Source of the DNA: a virus | IMG/VR virus record: IMGVR_UViG_3300009509_000008 | Location: 1-64,000 of that record | Direction: 5' to 3' (one strand) | Length of the DNA stretch: 64,000 bases | Shown: positions 1 to 9,200 of the stretch, piece by piece | Position numbering within the stretch: position 1 is the first letter of the stretch | How the letters are laid out: each line of letters opens with the position of its first letter | The notes under the pieces: model-generated | Database searches by the model: none | What the model saw: only the letters and a program-made list of their open reading frames with translations | What the model was told of the DNA's origin: nothing | Program-made: the position numbers and the translations under genes

Positions 1-1
1 A

Positions 2-928
2 CTTGCGGCGACAGAGGTGTACTCGGCGACCGGAGGGTTCACGAGTGGGATGGAGGGAAAGATCATCTCCATCTATGGGAACGATCAGAACCGTGGAATG
101 TACAACGTTCGGCGGTATATCGACACAAACACTATTCTGATCGACGAAAGATGCCGGTACGCCGCATGGACAGACGAGACGGGCATAAGCGTCAAGGTCC
201 ATAACGGCGGCGTGGGGACTCCACCAGAGAATGGAAACGTCACCTTCGCTGCTCCGTCTGGATCTGGCAAAGAAACCATGTACTGGAACATCTACGCCGG
301 AACTGGAAATATTGTGAACTGGTATATGAGGGCGAGGCCACTTGGTGACACCATCTACACCAGTACGCTCTCTGATGTTGTCGGTTACAGTACACAGGAC
401 TTTCGATTCAACGCTTTCTTTGGAGATACGTCAGCGACTCACTTCTACAGCGTTATCTATGCCTACGACTCAGCTGGGTGGTGGCACGCCACCTGCCTGG
501 GTGAGGTGAGTAGTCGAGCTGTCGGAGATGATCGTGGCGGGTTCATACAGCAGCTCGTGAGCACGACAGACTGGGATGTTGGTATCGAGAGTCCGATGTA
601 CATGCTCAGTGAGCTTAGCGCTCCAATTTCTGCCTACCCAATGTACTACAAGTACGGGCTCGACGCCAATGTTGATAGCATGCGTGAGAGAACCAATCTT
701 GCACAGAGGATCAACTCTGGGAGAGCGAAGACATTCAGGCCGCTGGTGATGACCGAACACTCTCCTGAAGGCGGATACATGAAGGGGCTTCATCCAATGG
801 AGTTCTGCCATAGTGGGTGGCCAGACTTCGAGGAGTTTGCGGGCTCATACTGGAAGCTTGGGAGCAACGTGCTGGTTCCAAAGAACGGTTCCACTGATCC
901 AACACCATTGGCTTCAGTAGCTGCGTAG
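2..928 (+). CDS. tail structural protein, cassette copy 1 gene A (5' truncated)
   Basis: The reading frame is open to the left edge and continues an alignment with the paralogue at 3101-4246, so the true start lies outside the window; 308 residues are visible. The N-terminal part carries a roughly 65-residue module (MEGKIISIYGNDQNRGMYNV) found in at least six neighbouring tail proteins, followed by DETGISVKVHNGG, matched by DETGISAKIHNAG in the paralogue. No enzyme motif is seen. It is the first member of a duplicated A-B-C cassette and lies 11 bases before gene B. Probable tail-fibre or baseplate component; the specific function is not recognised. Confidence 0.75.
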   Translation, partial: LAATEVYSATGGFTSGMEGKIISIYGNDQNRGMYNVRRYIDTNTILIDERCRYAAWTDETGISVKVHNGGVGTPPENGNVTFAAPSGSGKETMYWNIYAGTGNIVNWYMRARPLGDTIYTSTLSDVVGYSTQDFRFNAFFGDTSATHFYSVIYAYDSAGWWHATCLGEVSSRAVGDDRGGFIQQLVSTTDWDVGIESPMYMLSELSAPISAYPMYYKYGLDANVDSMRERTNLAQRINSGRAKTFRPLVMTEHSPEGGYMKGLHPMEFCHSGWPDFEEFAGSYWKLGSNVLVPKNGSTDPTPLASVAA

Positions 929-939
929 GAGATCGATCA

Positions 940-2694
940 ATGTTCCACTACATACGAGACTGCTTGGTACTAAGAAGGGGAAGCACGGCCGACAACGGCG
1001 GCTACCTCGAGACGCTCTACGTCATGTACCACTTTCTGCGAACAGCTGGGTTCGTCAACATCTGGGAGATTGATGGAGACGACAACCATGTCTCAGACGG
1101 ACAGATGGAGAGCACATCTCCGTCTGCGTACTGGACAAAGGAGCCAGTCGCAGGTGGAGCCACCGTTGACTACTCCTCGTTGAACGTCCACATGGGGAAG
1201 CAATCCCTCGAAGTCATCTCCAGCGCTATCAATGAGGGCGTTCGATCGATCGATATGCCGAACATTACGGCAAACGTACTCTACCAGGTGCGGTTTCAGG
1301 TATTGAACAACACCGGTAGATCGTGGAACGTTGATGTTCAGACCGGATCAGTTGGCTCGTGGACCAATATAGGATCGATCCCATCGTCTCCTACCATGCA
1401 GGAATTTACCGGCGTATTCACATCTCATGCGTCGGTCGTAACTGATCACGTTCTCCGGGTTATCGACAACAACTACGTGAGCACGCCTGGAACTATCTAT
1501 ATTGATTCGGTAACCGTCTACAAATCCTACTTTGAGTACATCGGTGTTTCGGAGGATCATCTCGCCTCGAACATTGACGGAGAGATCATAGCTCCAGATC
1601 AATTCGAGTCAACGAGCTACTCTTTCGTTTCTGGAGCCGCACCGACGGGCGATGAAGGCAAGTACTTGTGCGTATGGGACCCGACAAACCTCGGAAACTC
1701 GGGCGTGTACGAGATCACTAGCGTGTCGAGTGGAATCGCCACCCTGAACTTACGTGCTGGAGGAACGCCTTCACTGACCAGTAATGGCGCTAACAACCTG
1801 AAGTGGCGATTGATTGATCCAAAGAACTACGCTCCGTATCAGTATGATCCAGGCGTCGATAGGATGCTGTACTGTGGATTCGGCCTCGAGTCACCGCACA
1901 CTGAGAAATGGAGGGTATTCTTCAGGGCAAATTGGAACACTACTGGCGACTGTACGTGGATTGATGTGTGGGCAAGTGGATATGATGCGGATTTCAACGT
2001 AGCGAATGGAGTATTCTACAATTACGAATCGTCTACAACTGACGTGAGACCGTCCTACTCGAAGGGATCTAACGTATCTAGGTACTACATAAAGGGAGCA
2101 AATCCATCAGTTAGGGATAGTAGTGGGATTCGTTTGTTCTTGATGACTGACGATGATAAGAGCTTTCTTAGTATCGCCTTCCGTGACTTTTTTGGGACTT
2201 ATCCAGACTCTATTGGTGGGGGGTTTGTTGGGTTTACGGGGGCAGACTCGTACCACACACTTCGTCAATCTTTCTGTGTGTTTTTCCCAACCAATGCGTC
2301 TGTTGACGGATACAATGATTACGACTTCAGAACCGACGGCTACTCATTCGGCTACATCGGACTCCAACATGGAAGTTTGGGCAAAGGTTGGATGAACAGA
2401 TCTACGATAATGACGTTGGGACTTGGCGGAGTATCGGGGGACGAGCTTGACGTAGGTTCTGTGAACTATCGAGCAAATCCGTTTGACAATAAGCACTGGT
2501 TGAGGAAACCAAAGATTGCACGTGATTACTACGGTTCCGAATCCAATAACCCAACAGAGAAGACTATGAACAATGTTGGGCTGTGGCACGGAACGATAGT
2601 TCAACCGTGGACAACTATCGACAGCAACACCTACCTGCACCTCAATCAGGGGTGGTACTGGGAGTGGTGGGACGGCCACGAGATGCTGACGTGA
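940..2694 (+). CDS. tail protein with CBM4/9-like β-sandwich, cassette copy 1 gene B
   Basis: 584 residues, with AGGAG upstream of the ATG. Residues about 50-190 (from QMESTSPSAYW to TIYIDSVTVY) resemble a CBM4/9-type jelly-roll carbohydrate-binding module. Next comes the shared roughly 65-residue module (FVSGAAPTGDEGKYLCVWDP to LKWRLID), then a large unrecognised C-terminal domain ending in a Trp-rich stretch (LNQGWYWEWWDG). It is paralogous along its whole length to 4243-5931: both begin with an aromatic segment containing YHFLRTAG and end with a QGW...W..DG motif. A role in binding host surface glycans is inferred from the jelly roll and the tail context. Confidence 0.8.
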   Translation: MFHYIRDCLVLRRGSTADNGGYLETLYVMYHFLRTAGFVNIWEIDGDDNHVSDGQMESTSPSAYWTKEPVAGGATVDYSSLNVHMGKQSLEVISSAINEGVRSIDMPNITANVLYQVRFQVLNNTGRSWNVDVQTGSVGSWTNIGSIPSSPTMQEFTGVFTSHASVVTDHVLRVIDNNYVSTPGTIYIDSVTVYKSYFEYIGVSEDHLASNIDGEIIAPDQFESTSYSFVSGAAPTGDEGKYLCVWDPTNLGNSGVYEITSVSSGIATLNLRAGGTPSLTSNGANNLKWRLIDPKNYAPYQYDPGVDRMLYCGFGLESPHTEKWRVFFRANWNTTGDCTWIDVWASGYDADFNVANGVFYNYESSTTDVRPSYSKGSNVSRYYIKGANPSVRDSSGIRLFLMTDDDKSFLSIAFRDFFGTYPDSIGGGFVGFTGADSYHTLRQSFCVFFPTNASVDGYNDYDFRTDGYSFGYIGLQHGSLGKGWMNRSTIMTLGLGGVSGDELDVGSVNYRANPFDNKHWLRKPKIARDYYGSESNNPTEKTMNNVGLWHGTIVQPWTTIDSNTYLHLNQGWYWEWWDGHEMLT

Positions 2695-2702
2695 GGTAGG
2701 CT

Positions 2703-3101
2703 ATGGCTGTGACAGAGATAGCAGAGGGGGTATCGTTCGATCTGCTGTCGGCAGACGCTAGGGCGGAGAACGTCCTGATCGAGGAGACGAACCTCACTGA
2801 TCTCGGATTTGATACACGTGTAGCGTTAGAGCTTCCCGAGGACTACACGTATACGCTAATTCCCGCAGACAGTAGAACGGTAAAGCGTCAGACCGAGACT
2901 GCTAGATATGTGATCACATCGATATCCCAGGCCTCTCAGCAGTTCATAGTGAACAAGGTGTGGGATACAGTTGCCGGAACGTGGATACGATGGGCGACCG
3001 AGACGATCGATCTGGGAGGCGGCGAATACCCAGGCCCAGGAATCTTCGGAGCTGATACGTCCGATTACAGAATCGAGACGGTGAAATATACGAGGTCGTA
3101 A
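2703..3101 (+). CDS. small tail protein, cassette copy 1 gene C
   Basis: 132 residues starting after GAGGTAGGCT. The C-terminal 50 residues (VNKVWDTVAGTWIRWATE and GPGIFGADTSDYRIETV) match the C-terminus of the 93-aa protein at 5940-6221 (MNKAWHVPTEQWARW, GPGSFGECTDYRLEVV), which makes it gene C of the duplicated cassette. The N-terminal half is longer here and not conserved. The stop overlaps the next start (TAATG), so the gene is translationally coupled to copy 2. No known family recognised; probably an assembly partner or cap of gene B. Confidence 0.75.
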   Translation: MAVTEIAEGVSFDLLSADARAENVLIEETNLTDLGFDTRVALELPEDYTYTLIPADSRTVKRQTETARYVITSISQASQQFIVNKVWDTVAGTWIRWATETIDLGGGEYPGPGIFGADTSDYRIETVKYTRS

Positions 3102-4246
3102 TGGCGGACATCACCTTGGCGAGAAACGTAGCCGTCGACACAGAGAGCTCAACGCACTCTGGACACATCTCCCTTTTCTTGCTGCGAGAGCTCTACCTAC
3201 TCGGATACTGGCAGGAGATGGAGAAGGACTCCGATACAGGATGGACGTCGGTCAGCAACGTACTCGCAGAGCCGTCGGACCTGATCGTGGCGGCCTCGGC
3301 GGCCTTGGAGATCACTTCGGCCTCGACGCCATTCACCCAGGCAATGGAGGGTCAGTTCATCTCTCTCTACGCCTCCAACAACGTCAACCGTGGACTCTAC
3401 AAGATCAGGAAGGTGCTCTCGACGAGCAAGATCACTATCGAGCCAATGTGCCGACCGGATGCGTGGGTGGATGAGACTGGAATCTCTGCAAAGATCCACA
3501 ACGCTGGAAAGTCTGACTATCTGGCCGACTCGTCATACTTCGTAGTGAGAGCTCCATCGGCTACTGGTCGACCGCTCGAGGTAAAAGTCAACTGCACGGC
3601 CAGCACCATTGCGCTCACGGGATACCCTCTTGGTGACTACTTCACGCCCCCTGGGGTTCCCTCAACTCCAGGGAATCGAACAGCAACCGCACAGCAGAGT
3701 GGCACAATTGCGACGAGTGTCGGGTCCTCGTACTTCAACGCCTACATCACTGATCCAGCTGGGGCTGGTCTACTATTTCATGCTCAGATCGGCTCTCCAA
3801 ATAGGTGGATCAGAGTAGCGTCTGGTGAGCTCGAGGACGTCGCTACCGGGGACAGCTACCCCGGATTCATCAACATGTCGGACTCCTCGGAGTATCCTGA
3901 CTCTGGTACAGGTAGTGATCTTGCGATGCTCGATGATACAGAGACTCCGATCACTGCGCACCCAACGTACTGGGCTACCGGCAGTAACTCGTCGGCTGAA
4001 GCCGACAGCCCTCACCGGCAGGAGTACTCTACGAGGATGAAAGGAAAGGCTCCGTTTTGGAAACCGAATGTCGTCATGGAGAATTCGATAGCTGGGGGAT
4101 ATGTTAGGGGAACTCTCCCGTACTATGCGTGCAATCCGAATAACCCAACACGCTTCCCGATCGATCCTGGGTACATCCATCTCCGGTATGGGGTAGTCAT
4201 TCCTCGCAGCAGCTCCCAGGATAAGACTATTCGAGGCTTGGGATGA
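3101..4246 (+). CDS. tail structural protein, cassette copy 2 gene A
   Basis: 381 residues; the start codon overlaps the previous stop (TAATG). It is the full-length version of the protein truncated at the left edge. An N-terminal α-helical segment (HISLFLLRELYLLGYWQEM) is followed by the roughly 65-residue module (MEGQFISLYASNNVNRGLYK, residues about 80-130) and a β-rich remainder ending in a conserved P..Y......P..I stretch. The helical N-terminus resembles the YHFLRTAG region of gene B, so A and B may share an attachment domain. The stop overlaps the next ATG. Function beyond tail structure is not recognised. Confidence 0.78.
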   Translation: MADITLARNVAVDTESSTHSGHISLFLLRELYLLGYWQEMEKDSDTGWTSVSNVLAEPSDLIVAASAALEITSASTPFTQAMEGQFISLYASNNVNRGLYKIRKVLSTSKITIEPMCRPDAWVDETGISAKIHNAGKSDYLADSSYFVVRAPSATGRPLEVKVNCTASTIALTGYPLGDYFTPPGVPSTPGNRTATAQQSGTIATSVGSSYFNAYITDPAGAGLLFHAQIGSPNRWIRVASGELEDVATGDSYPGFINMSDSSEYPDSGTGSDLAMLDDTETPITAHPTYWATGSNSSAEADSPHRQEYSTRMKGKAPFWKPNVVMENSIAGGYVRGTLPYYACNPNNPTRFPIDPGYIHLRYGVVIPRSSSQDKTIRGLG

Positions 4247-5931
4247 GACACTGGATCAGAGATACTGTCGTGAACCAATCAGCATCTGCTGGATCGTATG
4301 ATGCTGCCTTCTTCACATCCATGTGGGTGATCTACCACTTCCTTCGGACAGCTGGGTGGAGGTGGATTTGGGAAGATGACCACTTCTACTACCAGGCGGT
4401 TGCAGGACGCTACGACTCTCATCACTGCCCTGACTCAAACATGGAAGCTGTCGGCACAACGAACTGGACCCCTGATGTCGGGATCACTGTCGAAAAAGAC
4501 TCCACATACAGGCATATGCTCACGCAGAGCCTGAAGATCATAAACGCTCAGAATGGAGTCTCGGGAAGCGTAGACTCAGATACGTTCGTCAATATGCTAT
4601 CTCCGCCGCTTACGATGCACTGTGTTCTGAGATATCGCAATCCCACGTCGAACACGTACTCTGTGTCTTTTGGCGGCGAGGCCCCCGTGAGCCTTCCGCC
4701 GACGGCGGGTGCGTGGGAAGAGATCCACGTACAGTTCACGTCTACCGGCACTGATCAGTTATCGATCAACTGCCCAGATGTCAGCGGAGTTAGTGAGAGT
4801 ATCTGGATCGATTCGATCAATGTATTCTACTCCTGGTATGAGTACAGCTACGAGGACGAAGATCTCTCTGCTACTCCTGATGGACAGATCCTGAACGGCA
4901 ACGAGTTTCACTCTGATTCGCACAGCTTCGTCTCTGGCGATATCGGCCGGCTGTTGTGCGTCTACGATCCGACTAACGAAGGCAACTCAGGGGTGTGGAC
5001 CATAACGGGCCTAAATGGGAACGACGCCGTGCTCGACCTACGTGCCGGAGGAACCCCAGCGTTGACAGCGCAGACGGGCCTGCGGTGGAGACTCATAGAC
5101 GTCGACAAGTCCCCCTACTACAGCGGCTCGTCTTCCATCTTGGCCGGCTTTGGGCTTGAGTCTCCGCACAGCACAAAGTGGCGCTTCTTCACGAAACCTA
5201 ACTGGGTTGGTGGTCCGGCAAACTGCATTCAGCTCTGGCATTCTCCGAAAGATGTAGACTTTGACGTGCACACTGGCTTCTTTTCCCTATCTGGACCATC
5301 TACGTACGACGTCTACCCCGACACCTACGAGACCCAAGGATTTCATGGGTACATGCTCGGAGGAGACACGGGCTATCGAGCCGGAACACAGGAACGTTTG
5401 TTCGTTGTCACTGATGACGATGGAACGTACCTTCAGATATGTATCAGATCAGTTGCCACCAACTTGCTGGCGTATGGAATCTTTGGAGTGACCGGATCTG
5501 ATGTGAACATCGCCGAAGACGAGTCATTTGTGGTTCTATGTGTGATTGGCTCGAGAGATGGATATCACGATCTTCAATTTGAGCACGGAAGCGGCGATGC
5601 TTTTCATTATGTTGGGTCCATGGCGACGCCGAGGGAGTACATGGTTCCGGCGGCGATGAAACTGTTCGGGTACGACTCGTCCTCGAATGAGAAGCAATGG
5701 ACAACGAACGGAAAGGCAAACCCATTCTCTGGGGAGGAGTGGACCGTTGTTCCGACCATCTTCAGAGACGAGGCAAACAGTGAGGGCCTCTTTGCGCAGA
5801 AAAGCATAACCACATTCGGTGTTCGTCACTGCCGGGTAAACTACCCAGAGTGGACGCTCGTCGACACCAATCTCATGCACATGCGACAGGGATGGTGCAT
5901 GCCGTGGCCTGACGGCGTGACGCCGCTGTAG
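4243..5931 (+). CDS. tail protein with CBM4/9-like β-sandwich, cassette copy 2 gene B
   Basis: 562 residues; ATGA overlap with the upstream stop. Same architecture as 940-2694: aromatic N-terminus with YHFLRTAG, jelly-roll CBM4/9-like region (about 65-200, ending SIWIDSINVFYSW), the shared module (SHSFVSGDIGRLLCVYDPTN to LRWRLID) and a long C-terminal domain ending MRQGWCMPWPDG. Divergence from copy 1 is extensive outside these anchors, consistent with an old duplication followed by diversification of receptor specificity (inference). Confidence 0.8.
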   Translation: MRHWIRDTVVNQSASAGSYDAAFFTSMWVIYHFLRTAGWRWIWEDDHFYYQAVAGRYDSHHCPDSNMEAVGTTNWTPDVGITVEKDSTYRHMLTQSLKIINAQNGVSGSVDSDTFVNMLSPPLTMHCVLRYRNPTSNTYSVSFGGEAPVSLPPTAGAWEEIHVQFTSTGTDQLSINCPDVSGVSESIWIDSINVFYSWYEYSYEDEDLSATPDGQILNGNEFHSDSHSFVSGDIGRLLCVYDPTNEGNSGVWTITGLNGNDAVLDLRAGGTPALTAQTGLRWRLIDVDKSPYYSGSSSILAGFGLESPHSTKWRFFTKPNWVGGPANCIQLWHSPKDVDFDVHTGFFSLSGPSTYDVYPDTYETQGFHGYMLGGDTGYRAGTQERLFVVTDDDGTYLQICIRSVATNLLAYGIFGVTGSDVNIAEDESFVVLCVIGSRDGYHDLQFEHGSGDAFHYVGSMATPREYMVPAAMKLFGYDSSSNEKQWTTNGKANPFSGEEWTVVPTIFRDEANSEGLFAQKSITTFGVRHCRVNYPEWTLVDTNLMHMRQGWCMPWPDGVTPL

Positions 5932-5939
5932 GGGGTGCG

Positions 5940-6221
5940 ATGGCAGTTAGCGAATTCAGCAGCTCTCTGGAGCTCGGCACGCCGCCGACAATCACGGCTT
6001 ACGACGTCGAATCTCCGTTCTTGCCTGGAGAGATATTCCCTCCTGGCGGATCGCATGATCCATATGTGATGAACAAAGCGTGGCACGTTCCAACAGAGCA
6101 GTGGGCTCGGTGGTTCACGATCGAACCAGATCCAAATGGGTACGAATACCAGGGACCTGGATCATTTGGAGAATGCACAGACTATCGACTTGAAGTCGTT
6201 ACCTATCAACCTGTAGAGTAG
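5940..6221 (+). CDS. small tail protein, cassette copy 2 gene C
   Basis: 93 residues, preceded by TAGGGGGTGCG. It shares with the 2703-3101 product the C-terminal half, including the pattern NK.W......W.RW, then Y.GPG.FG....YR.E.V.Y. The N-terminus is shorter than in copy 1. It closes the second A-B-C cassette and sits 4 bases before the 1547-aa tail protein. No catalytic motif or known family recognised. Confidence 0.72.
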   Translation: MAVSEFSSSLELGTPPTITAYDVESPFLPGEIFPPGGSHDPYVMNKAWHVPTEQWARWFTIEPDPNGYEYQGPGSFGECTDYRLEVVTYQPVE

Positions 6222-6225
6222 GATC

Positions 6226-9200
6226 ATGAGCGTTTACGGACAATTCTACTACGGAACCGCACTCTACGGGCTGGCGGGTCTCCCAGTGTCACCGGACTTC
6301 CACGTCTTTGACTTCTGTTACCCCACCGATGCTGTGATGACTCACCTCTTCGCCTACCCGCAAGTATCGGCGTTTCGTGGTCTTGGTTCTCCTCACATCT
6401 ACTACAATCTCGACAACGACCTGTGCATGATGTGCGATGACCTGACGAACTCAGGCTTCCGCATGGATCTTCCAATCACGAACAACTTCACGCTGCAGTT
6501 CACCATCAAGTCGTCAGCGCTCCCAGAGGACTTCTCTTCTCCGACCTCGAATCGATTCTTCGTGGCGGCCTACAACCAATACACGAAGATGATAGGCGTG
6601 CTGCTCTCAGAGAATGGAGGAATTGCTCTGTCTCGAGACGGGGTGACCATCGACGACGTTCTTCCCGACTCGGCTGATCTCTTTGGTGACGGGAGCACCT
6701 ACTACACGTTTAGGTTGGCCGTCGATGCGGACGCCAACCGAGGTCACATCTACGTGACAGAGCGTGACCTCGTTCCAAGCATAGGCCACCAGCTTCAATA
6801 CTCGTTCCCTCTCCAAGACACTCCAGCTGGGTACACCGACTACATCCTCGTGGATGTCCTTGGCACATCGGTCGACCCTACGGCCGTCTGCATGGACTGC
6901 ATCAGGCTTCACAATGCGGTGGTGATGAACCACAGGCCGATCGCTGTTCCAGGTGACGACCAGACACGCTCTGAGGGACAGTATGCGGCGTTCGATGGGT
7001 CGGGAAGCTACGACCCCGATCCTGGTGATGTCATCCACCACTACTGGTGGACGATCACGGAGGCCCCAACTGGGGCTGAGATCGTAGTAGAGGGCTCCAA
7101 CGATACGGCAGCGGACGCCTCGGGGTACACGAATAAGCTCACTGGATCAGCTGGTGACTTCTCAGATATAACGCAGGGCGACTTGTTGATGATCGGAGAT
7201 TACAAGTCGCCCGTGATGTACGTATCCCCCGACGGAAGTTGGGTAGTGGCGATCGACCACGTGTTCCCTGCCGGAACGACGGATACTGAGTGGCTCTGTA
7301 TCAAGCAAGAGGTCTGGGATGGGGACTGGACTCCGAGTTCGATGCACGTAGTCCAGAGCTCGGAGACTGACCCGAGCACGCTCACTCCAACTGCAGGAGA
7401 CTCCTTCCTTGTTCTGCCGGGAGCGGTGGGTCTCTGGCTCAACAAGCAGCACACGATCGCAACATGGACCGGAAGTGGGTGGTCCTTCACAGACCCAGAG
7501 GACGAGGACGTTCTGTATGACATCGCCGCAAACGTCTCGTATCGATACCTCTACCTACCTCCAGCTCCTCCTCCACACAACGGCGTATGGTATGCCGCAG
7601 AGCCTAAGCCGTGGGAGTTGGGGCACTGGTCAGGCAGGACCTCGAGCCTAGGCCGGATGTACGCTGCTGATAGGGGGCTCTACATCATCGAGCTCGTTGT
7701 CAACGACGGCGAGCTCGACAGCATCCCAGTAGAGGTCCTCCTCAATGTGTTTGTCACGGACGTGGCTCTTGGCCTCACGCCAGACCTCTCGTTCGTCTGG
7801 GATTACATCTCGGACTTCTGGGACATAGTCGAGGACAAGGAAAAGATAGAGAGCTTCTGGAGTGGATTCACGCAGCTTCTCTCTGGGGAGCTCCTTGCTC
7901 TGTGGCAGCACGACTACTCGAAGGACATCCTCAGCATCCAGAGGACCTTCCAACGTCAGTGGCTCAACTTCGATCCTCTGTACGACGAGCCCAACTACGA
8001 CGAGCTCCCGGCCGCCATCAACAACAGCGTCGACACATCAGGGTACAGCAGCACGCCGAATGTGCAGGTTCCTGATCCGACAGATCCCGTAACGTTGATC
8101 GACTCGACAACGGCCTACGATCTCGGTGCGCTGGTGAGCGGCATAACAGACGCAAACTCTCTAGTGTTGGGTGGCGTCTGCTATCAGATCCTTCGTGTGG
8201 AGGACGGCACAACGACGGTCGTCATCACGAAGGAGGAGATAACGACAGGTGCCGATCGACCAAAGGCCTGGATGATTCGACCAACTGTGAAATCACGATT
8301 CAGTGACTTCACAAAGCTCGGAGTAGTCGCCGGAGACAAGGCGATATTCGAGATCATCGACTCTGACGGAGACGCCTCCGAGCTGTCTGGCTACGTCTGG
8401 GGAGCTCGTGAGGGCGTGCTGGCATTCGACGACGAATCGATAGCAGCGTCGATCGCTGATCCTGATGTCACTGTCCGGTTCAAATCGATCTTTCGGCGTA
8501 CCAACATCCTCGTCGACGACTTAGTCGTTAGCATACCGAGACTGCAAGAGGTCATAGCGCTGGACCGAGTCGAGGGCGCCCCCGACCCTCTGCACGAGGC
8601 TAAGGACTTCCAGATACTCACGACGACAACTCTGCTGAATCAGGACGTCACGTGGATCGAGTTCCTCGAGGCGTGGTTTGAGCGCAAAGACTTCGGGTTC
8701 GACGGAGAGTATTCTGCGTCAAACCGGTTCAGCTCGGCGAGCGCAGACTTCACGAGCTCCTTGGGTGCGGTCGATACAGACCTGACGGGCTTCATTCTTG
8801 TGACTCCCGATGGACGGTTTCGTTTGAAGAAGGTCATCAGCTCCACCGAGCTCGAGCTCTACGATGCGTCCCTAGAGTCGGGACTAACGGATAAGGATTG
8901 GCAGATTCGAGAGATGATTGATCCGCCTGATAGCCTGTGGGCAGAGATCACCTTCCTCGACAATCGCCCGACGATCGAGGACAACTTCGGCCGTCTGATT
9001 GGATTCACCCTAGACGATCTCGAGGAGCGCACCGACAACCTCGACTACCTGTCGGCTGTCCAGGGACTGTGGTACGCAACGTGGTTCGGTCGAACTCTCG
9101 AGAACATCCGCATCGGCGCTCAGATCCTACTTGGCCTTCCATTCGCTGAGGTGGACGGAACAATCACGGATATCAAGTCCCCGTACGACTCCGTGAGAGA

